10,738 nt of DNA from an uncultured Micrococcales bacterium (GTDB taxonomy: Bacteria > Actinomycetota > Actinomycetes > Actinomycetales > Microbacteriaceae), in the NCBI GenBank assembly GCA_903893675.1, contig CAITNA010000009.1, positions 1-10,738 on the forward strand, written 5' to 3'. Shown here one piece after another: positions 7,378 to 10,738 of this stretch. The notes beneath the pieces are model-generated. The model had not been told where the DNA came from, made no database searches, and was given only the letters and a program-made list of their open reading frames with translations. Both the position numbers and the translations under genes were made by a program. Positions within the stretch are counted from its first letter, which is position 1; each line of letters starts with the position of its first letter.

Positions 7378-7391
7378 GGGGCAAGAGCCCC
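7378..7391 (-). other. Short hairpin between tRNA-Val and the hypothetical gene
   Basis: On the minus strand GGGGC, loop TCTT, GCCCC form a 5-bp GC-rich hairpin starting at the base after the encoded CCA of tRNA-Val. No T run follows, so it is not a standard terminator. It could protect or guide tRNA 3' processing, or affect reading of the next gene, whose ATG is eight bases away. Confidence 0.35.
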
Positions 7392-7466
7392 TGGTGGTCG
7401 ATACTGGGATCGAACCAGTGACCCCTTCCATGTCAAGGAAGTGCGCTACCGCTGCGCCAATCGACC
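7392..7466 (-). tRNA. tRNA-Val (anticodon GAC, CCA encoded)
   Basis: The acceptor arms GGTCGAT and ATCGACC pair fully. The anticodon stem is CTTCC/GGAAG with loop TTGACAT, giving anticodon GAC for valine. The T arm has ACTGG-TTCGATC-CCAGT. The discriminator is A, and CCA is encoded (7394-7392), unlike the other two tRNAs here. It is the last tRNA in the Gly-Cys-Val order of transcription. Confidence 0.97.
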
Positions 7467-7479
7467 GTTAGGTGTTTCG

Positions 7480-7550
7480 AGGTGAAGACGGGATTTGAAC
7501 CCGTGTAGACGGCTTTGCAGGCCGCTGCCTCGCCTCTCGGCCACTCCACC
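7480..7550 (-). tRNA. tRNA-Cys (anticodon GCA)
   Basis: The acceptor arms GGTGGAG and CTTCACC pair with one G-U. The anticodon loop CTGCAAA gives anticodon GCA, and the T arm ACGGG-TTCAAAT-CCCGT is intact. The discriminator U is the known cysteine identity base. CCA is not encoded. It lies 13 bases upstream of tRNA-Val in the same transcript. Confidence 0.97.
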
Positions 7551-7576
7551 ATGTGAGTGGGCTTTCGCCTACTTCG

Positions 7577-7648
7577 AGCGGATGACGAGATTCGAACTCG
7601 CGACCCTCACCTTGGCAAGGTGATGCTCTACCACTGAGCCACATCCGC
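7577..7648 (-). tRNA. tRNA-Gly (anticodon GCC)
   Basis: The acceptor arms GCGGATG and CATCCGC pair fully. The anticodon stem TCACC/GGTGA holds loop TTGCCAA, giving anticodon GCC. The T arm GCGAG-TTCGAAT-CTCGT is intact and the discriminator is U. CCA is not encoded. It is the first tRNA of the cluster; a 26-base spacer containing GGC-GAAA-GCC separates it from tRNA-Cys. Confidence 0.97.
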
Positions 7649-7651
7649 GTT

Positions 7652-7669
7652 GTGTTCGCTTCCGAACAC
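7652..7669 (-). other. Perfect 7-bp inverted repeat in the tRNA leader
   Basis: GTGTTCG and CGAACAC flank the loop GAAG (minus strand). The element ends three bases before the 5' end of tRNA-Gly and begins just downstream of the TATAAC -10 candidate. It could be a leader hairpin guiding 5' processing or a protein-binding site over the transcription start. Confidence 0.5.
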
Positions 7670-7671
7670 TT

Positions 7672-7677
7672 GTTATA
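7672..7677 (-). promoter_or_regulatory. Candidate -10 box of the tRNA cluster
   Basis: TATAAC on the minus strand lies about 24 bases upstream of tRNA-Gly, as expected for a tRNA promoter with a short leader. No convincing -35 element is seen 16-18 bases further upstream. Confidence 0.4.
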
Positions 7678-7718
7678 CATTACCCTCAAAGCCTCGTTCG
7701 CGCAAACCCAAACGGGTT

Positions 7719-7724
7719 TATTGT
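7719..7724 (+). promoter_or_regulatory. Candidate -10 box for a leaderless transcript of the small membrane protein
   Basis: TATTGT lies six bases before GTG 7731, so transcription would begin at about the start codon, as proposed for mqo. The hexamer is a fair match and no -35 box is clear. Confidence 0.35.
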
Positions 7725-7730
7725 TGGAAC

Positions 7731-7973
7731 GTGATCTCAGAAATTGGTAAGGGCTCCCCCATTGATTTCCTACTGGCCTACGGTTGGGGAATCTTGCTTT
7801 TCGCCATGCTGATTGGCTCAGTTGGCATTGGGGTTTACTGGATTCTGATTACTTTGAAAGAGAAAATTCAAAAGGATCAGGGCATCAAACGACTAAAGAC
7901 CATTGCCCTAACGACGGTCATTTTGATTGCCATCGGTCTCGCTGTTTGGCGTAATACGCAGCCCTTGAACTAG
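7731..7973 (+). CDS. Small two-helix membrane protein of unknown function
   Basis: I do not recognise this 80-residue protein. From GTG 7731 it has a short N-terminus, a hydrophobic helix at about 13-41, a basic loop at 43-56 (KEKIQKDQGIKRLK) and a second helix at about 57-73 ending in WRNTQPLN. By the positive-inside rule the loop is cytoplasmic and both ends face out. GTG is preferred because the open frame upstream to 7650 reads as a Cys/Arg/Lys-rich stretch overlapping the tRNA leader; a TANNNT box six bases before GTG fits leaderless expression. Its base composition looks more AT-rich than the thrS side. It is divergent from the tRNAs and convergent with an amt gene 21 bases away. The clear helix-loop-helix pattern supports a real gene. 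Confidence 0.65.
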   Translation: MISEIGKGSPIDFLLAYGWGILLFAMLIGSVGIGVYWILITLKEKIQKDQGIKRLKTIALTTVILIAIGLAVWRNTQPLN

Positions 7974-7994
7974 GCTCTGGCCCAATCAAGAGAT

Positions 7995-9281
7995 TTAGCG
8001 CTCTGTTCTTCCCCAGCTCCAACGAGGATCTGTTTCACTGTAGGCACTTTCACCATGGATGACGGAGTCGACACCGGCTATTTCATCGGTGCTGGTGATT
8101 CGGAATCCAACGGTTTTCTGGATGGCCCACCCAATGGCATATGACATCGCAAATGCGAATAGTCCGACCACGAGCGCTGCCAGGGTCTGGCGTCCAAGCT
8201 GCAGCGGACCATAGCCAAAGAATAGACCTACACCGCGACCAAAGAGACCAATGAAAATCGTTCCGATAAGACCGGCAACCAAGTGGATACCGACTACATC
8301 GAGCGAGTCGTCGAATCCAAGCTGCCACTTAAGTTCGATTGCTAGTGCACACACAACACCGACGATTAGGCCCAGTACCAATGCCCAGATGGGGTCAAGG
8401 TAGGCACACGAGGGAGTGATTGCAACCATCCCAGCAACCGCCCCAGAAGCGGCTCCCACAGCTGTTGCCTTACCCAGGGTGATTTTCTCGTAAATGACCC
8501 AAGCCAGTAGTCCACCAGAGCCCGCGATGCCAGTGTTCATGAATGCGATTGAGGCGGTTCCATCTGCCATCAATTCGGATCCGGCGTTGAACCCAAACCA
8601 GCCAAACCAAAGGATTGCGGCTCCGATTAGAACCAGTGGGATGCTGTGAGGCGCATGCATGCCCTTGGCGAAGCCGAAGCGCTTACCGACTACTAGTGCA
8701 AGAGCCAAGGCTGACGCACCCGAGGCGATTTCGACCACGGTTCCACCGGCAAAATCGAGCACGTGGAAGTTGTAAACCAACCAGCCACCGTCGACCACCT
8801 TGCCGTTGACAGACTTGAAGTTGAAGACCCAGCTCGCCACAGGGAAATAGACCAGGGTGGCCCAAAGGCCGGCAAAGATCATCCAGGACCCGAACTTGGC
8901 ACGATCGGCAATGGCACCGGAAATAAGTGCAACCGTGATGATTGCGAATGTCCCCTGGAATCCAGCGAATGCAAGTCCGGCTCCATCGTTGAAACGGAGA
9001 GCGGTACTCATAAGGTCGTTCAGGAACAGTGCGTTCAGATCAATGCCGAAAAACCCATCGATGCCAACATAATGGCCAGAGCCCGCATTACCGAAGCTCA
9101 TCGCGTAGCCGTAGGTAACCCAAATGACTCCAATTAGCCCAAGTGAACCAAAACTCATCATCATCATGCTGACTACGGATGACGCCCGAACCAGACCGCC
9201 ATAGAAGAATGCCAATCCCGGAGTCATAAACAGCACGAGAGCGCTGCAGATGATCAGGAACATAGTTTGGTCGCTATGCAT
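7995..9281 (-). CDS. amt: Amt/Mep-family ammonium transporter, first pore His replaced by Glu
   Basis: This 428-residue inner-membrane protein has the full Amt fold of eleven helices and is a close paralogue of the next gene upstream. It keeps Asp176 (LDFAGGT), Phe112 of the Phe gate, Trp228 and Phe231 (WFGWFGFNAGS), Ser235 and the second pore histidine His333 (VGIHLVAG). At the first pore-histidine position (His168 in E. coli AmtB) it has Glu184 within TVVEIASG. Yeast Mep1 and Mep3 have Glu there naturally, and the change is known to alter transport. The C-terminal regulatory tail (DEIAGVDSVIHGESAYS) is intact, followed by TDPRWSWGRTER. ATG 9281 has a consensus AGGAGG seven bases upstream. 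It lies after a strong terminator behind the other amt gene, so it needs read-through or an internal promoter. Substrate and transport mode are inferred. Confidence 0.95.
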   Translation of the reverse strand: MHSDQTMFLIICSALVLFMTPGLAFFYGGLVRASSVVSMMMMSFGSLGLIGVIWVTYGYAMSFGNAGSGHYVGIDGFFGIDLNALFLNDLMSTALRFNDGAGLAFAGFQGTFAIITVALISGAIADRAKFGSWMIFAGLWATLVYFPVASWVFNFKSVNGKVVDGGWLVYNFHVLDFAGGTVVEIASGASALALALVVGKRFGFAKGMHAPHSIPLVLIGAAILWFGWFGFNAGSELMADGTASIAFMNTGIAGSGGLLAWVIYEKITLGKATAVGAASGAVAGMVAITPSCAYLDPIWALVLGLIVGVVCALAIELKWQLGFDDSLDVVGIHLVAGLIGTIFIGLFGRGVGLFFGYGPLQLGRQTLAALVVGLFAFAMSYAIGWAIQKTVGFRITSTDEIAGVDSVIHGESAYSETDPRWSWGRTER

Positions 9282-9288
9282 TAGTTAG

Positions 9289-9294
9289 CCTCCT
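9289..9294 (-). promoter_or_regulatory. Consensus Shine-Dalgarno site of the downstream amt gene
   Basis: AGGAGG lies seven bases before ATG 9281. This is the strongest ribosome site in the window, so this gene is set for efficient translation whenever a transcript reaches it. Confidence 0.85.
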
Positions 9295-9303
9295 AGACAT
9301 GCC

Positions 9304-9330
9304 AAAAGTGGGGCCCTTTCGGACCCCACT
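9304..9330 (-). terminator. Intrinsic terminator between the two amt genes
   Basis: On the minus strand AGTGGGGTCC, loop GAAA and GGGCCCCACT form a 10-bp stem with one T-G pair and a GNRA tetraloop, followed by TTT. It lies 26 bases after the stop of the upstream amt gene and 23 bases before the start of the downstream one. It should cap the first transcript and allow only partial read-through. Confidence 0.8.
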
Positions 9331-9356
9331 CAGGGACTTTCAGTTCTAGGAAGATT

Positions 9357-10631
9357 TTAGCGGTCTGCTCCGAAGGAGTAGGCCTCTTCACCGTGAACTA
9401 CGGTGTCGATTCCAGCGATCTCATCCTCGGCCTTGACACGGAAGCCAATGGTCTTCTCGATGATTAGACCGATAACAAGTGCGCCGATGAAGCTGTAGGC
9501 AAGAACCGCACCGGCACCAAGAGCCTGCATCGCGAACTGGTGCCATCCGTGACCGAATGCTGCACCAACGCCGCGACCGAAGATACCGATGTAGAGGGTT
9601 CCAACGATTCCACCGACCAGGTGGATTCCAACGACGTCAAGCGAGTCGTCAAAACCAAGAGCGAACTTGAGGTCGATAGCAAGTGCACAAAGCGCGCCAG
9701 CGACTACACCCAGAACGATTCCCCACATTGGGTCAAGGATTTCACAGGCTGGAGTGATCGCAACTAGACCAGCTACAGCACCCGAGGCCGCTCCAATCGA
9801 GGTTGCCTTGCCGTGCTTGATCTTCTCAACGATGATCCAACCCAACATGGCGGCGGCAGGTGCGCTCAGAGTGTTGATGAATGCGATCGAAGCAAGGCCA
9901 TCAGCAGCAACCTCAGAACCGGCGTTGAATCCGAACCAACCGAACCAGAGTAGAGCGGTTCCTAGCAGAGTCAACGGAACGTTGTGAGGCTGGCTCATAC
10001 CCTTGGCGAAGCCGAAGCGCTTACCAAGAATTATTGCTAGCGCTAGACCAGCTGCACCTGCGTTGATGTGAACCGCAGTACCACCGGCGAAGTCGATAAC
10101 GCCAAGGTTGTAAACAATCCAGCCACCATCGATGATCTTTCCAGTGCTGTCTACAGTGAAGTTGAATACCCAGTTAGCAACCGGGAAGTAGATAAGAGTT
10201 GCCCAAACTCCGGCAAACACCATCCATGCACCGAACTTGGCGCGGTCGGCAATAGCACCCGAAATAAGCGCAACGGTGATGATGGCGAAGGTGGCCTGGA
10301 AGGCAACGAAAGCCATCGAAGGGTAAGAACCGGTTGGGTTCAATGCATCTTTCAGCTGAGCGTCAAGGCCGATGAAGCTGGTGTCGATACCCCAAACGCC
10401 GTCGATACCAATGAAGGTTTTAGTTCCACCATTGCTAAAGCCGATTGCGTAGCCGTAAATAACCCAAAGAACACCGATTAGTCCGAGCGAGCCGAAGCTA
10501 AGCATCATCATGCTTACAACGCTCTTGGCCTTAACCATTCCTCCGTAGAAGAACGCAAGACCCGGGGTCATCAATAGAACTAGCGCTGAGCTAATAAGAA
10601 TAAACGCGGTATGTCCCTGATCCAGGTGCAT
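9357..10631 (-). CDS. amt: Amt-family ammonium transporter, canonical twin-His pore
   Basis: This 424-residue inner-membrane protein is a full-length Amt transporter that takes up ammonium for assimilation. The pore signature is complete: Asp180 and His188 in DFAGGTAVHINAG, Trp232 and Phe235 in WFGWFGFNAGS, Ser239, and His338 in VGIHLVGG. The early segment MTPGLAFFYGGMVKAKSVVSM (21-41) and the C-terminal tail DEIAGIDTVVHGEEAYS, which normally meets a PII protein, are also intact. ATG 10631 has GGAGAGAGG upstream with a seven-base gap. A GlnR-like operator begins 67 bases upstream, so expression probably rises in nitrogen limitation. It is the first gene of a tandem amt pair, and a terminator follows it. 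No glnK or glnD is adjacent downstream, unlike the common amt-glnK-glnD arrangement. Confidence 0.97.
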   Translation of the reverse strand: MHLDQGHTAFILISSALVLLMTPGLAFFYGGMVKAKSVVSMMMLSFGSLGLIGVLWVIYGYAIGFSNGGTKTFIGIDGVWGIDTSFIGLDAQLKDALNPTGSYPSMAFVAFQATFAIITVALISGAIADRAKFGAWMVFAGVWATLIYFPVANWVFNFTVDSTGKIIDGGWIVYNLGVIDFAGGTAVHINAGAAGLALAIILGKRFGFAKGMSQPHNVPLTLLGTALLWFGWFGFNAGSEVAADGLASIAFINTLSAPAAAMLGWIIVEKIKHGKATSIGAASGAVAGLVAITPACEILDPMWGIVLGVVAGALCALAIDLKFALGFDDSLDVVGIHLVGGIVGTLYIGIFGRGVGAAFGHGWHQFAMQALGAGAVLAYSFIGALVIGLIIEKTIGFRVKAEDEIAGIDTVVHGEEAYSFGADR

Positions 10632-10640
10632 TTGTTTACC

Positions 10641-10649
10641 TCTCTCCTA
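10641..10649 (-). promoter_or_regulatory. Ribosome binding site of the upstream amt gene
   Basis: The purine run AGGAGAGAGG ends seven bases before ATG 10631 and confirms that start. Confidence 0.75.
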
Positions 10650-10697
10650 ATAAACAAGTGACGAAACTCGCCAACACCTAGATTTTTACAAAGTTGT

Positions 10698-10735
10698 ATT
10701 TCGTGAGTTGACCCGAATTGTTTCGTGTTTGTAAA
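10698..10735 (-). promoter_or_regulatory. Probable GlnR operator upstream of the amt pair
   Basis: On the minus strand the half-sites TTTAC, GAAAC, GGTCA and GAAAT are each separated by exactly six bases. The actinobacterial GlnR consensus is GTnAC-n6-GaAAC, repeated. The first pair matches except for its first base, and the second pair is weaker. CACGAAA recurs at an exact 22-base spacing (10727-10721 and 10705-10699), two helical turns. GlnR is an OmpR-family regulator of nitrogen genes, and amt is a classic target. The site lies 67-104 bases before ATG 10631. A related winged-helix regulator of the PhoP type could use similar spacing, but the GAAAC core and the target gene favour GlnR. Confidence 0.65.
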
Positions 10736-10738
10736 ACC

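Noticed and set aside
7371..7436. 22-codon upstream extension of the hypothetical gene
   Set aside because: It is translated tRNA-Val sequence; ATG 7370 is the first plausible start outside the tRNA.
7551..7576. GGC-GAAA-GCC mini-hairpin in the spacer between tRNA-Gly and tRNA-Cys
   Set aside because: Only three continuous base pairs; most likely an ordinary tRNA spacer.
7468..7689. 73-codon open frame across the tRNA genes (minus strand)
   Set aside because: It reads straight through tRNA-Cys and tRNA-Gly and has no family resemblance.
9274..9300. Tiny upstream frame (ATG, eight codons, TAG) spanning the AGGAGG site of the downstream amt gene
   Set aside because: It contains tandem AGG AGG codons and its stop overlaps the amt start, which is curious, but it has no ribosome site and the AGG pair is simply the Shine-Dalgarno sequence. 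Probably chance.
10068..10481. 137-codon open frame on the plus strand opposite amt
   Set aside because: It is the antisense shadow of a well-supported transporter gene with no ribosome site or protein-like features.
10658..10667. GTGAC directly followed by GAAAC on the plus strand, resembling GlnR half-sites
   Set aside because: There is no six-base gap between the halves, so it does not fit the GlnR spacing.
1..10738. Possible mobile element, CRISPR array, phage or defence island
   Set aside because: No transposase, integrase, repeat array, terminal inverted repeats or foreign gene cluster is visible; the genes are core metabolism, translation and transport.

Overview
The window looks like ordinary chromosomal DNA from a moderate-GC actinobacterium. 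The gene order thrS / HIT-family Ap4A phosphorylase / pdxS / pdxT / yebC is the actinobacterial one, seen for example in Mycobacterium tuberculosis (with extra genes there). A Gly-Cys-Val tRNA cluster, a Corynebacterium-type malate:quinone oxidoreductase and likely leaderless GTG starts agree with this. Intermediate GC and very tight packing would suit a small-genome freshwater Microbacteriaceae lineage (Aquiluna/Rhodoluna type), but that placement is inference. I see no mobile elements, CRISPR arrays, phage genes or origin.

Positions 1-4385 (minus strand) read as one tightly packed operon transcribed toward position 1: thrS, HIT protein, pdxS, pdxT, yebC (yebC runs off the window edge). thrS and the HIT gene share the A of TAATG, the HIT gene and pdxS are 13 nt apart, and the pdxS stop abuts a TTG start of pdxT. 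The operon combines threonyl-tRNA charging, Ap4A turnover, de novo pyridoxal 5'-phosphate synthesis and a YebC-family factor.

Positions 4476-6720 (plus strand) hold a VIT/CCC1-type metal transporter and mqo. mqo appears to start from a leaderless GTG with its own -10 box. mqo converges on a membrane-anchored hypothetical gene (6717-7370, minus) with stop codons overlapping in CTAG; the probable mqo terminator lies inside the tail of that gene.

Positions 7392-7648 (minus) carry tRNA-Gly(GCC), tRNA-Cys(GCA) and tRNA-Val(GAC). The hypothetical gene follows 21 nt after tRNA-Val and may be read from the tRNA transcript. Divergent from the tRNAs, a small two-helix membrane protein is encoded at 7731-7973.

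Positions 7995-10738 (minus) hold two tandem Amt ammonium transporter paralogues. Upstream of the first is a GlnR-like operator with four half-sites on an exact 11-bp period. A strong hairpin terminator separates the two genes. The first gene (9357-10631) keeps the canonical twin-histidine pore; the second (7995-9281) has Glu184 in place of the first pore histidine, as in yeast Mep1/Mep3. This nitrogen-linked unit, a canonical plus a His-to-Glu Amt under a probable GlnR box with no adjacent PII gene, is the most interesting part of the window. I found no evidence of a wholly new system.
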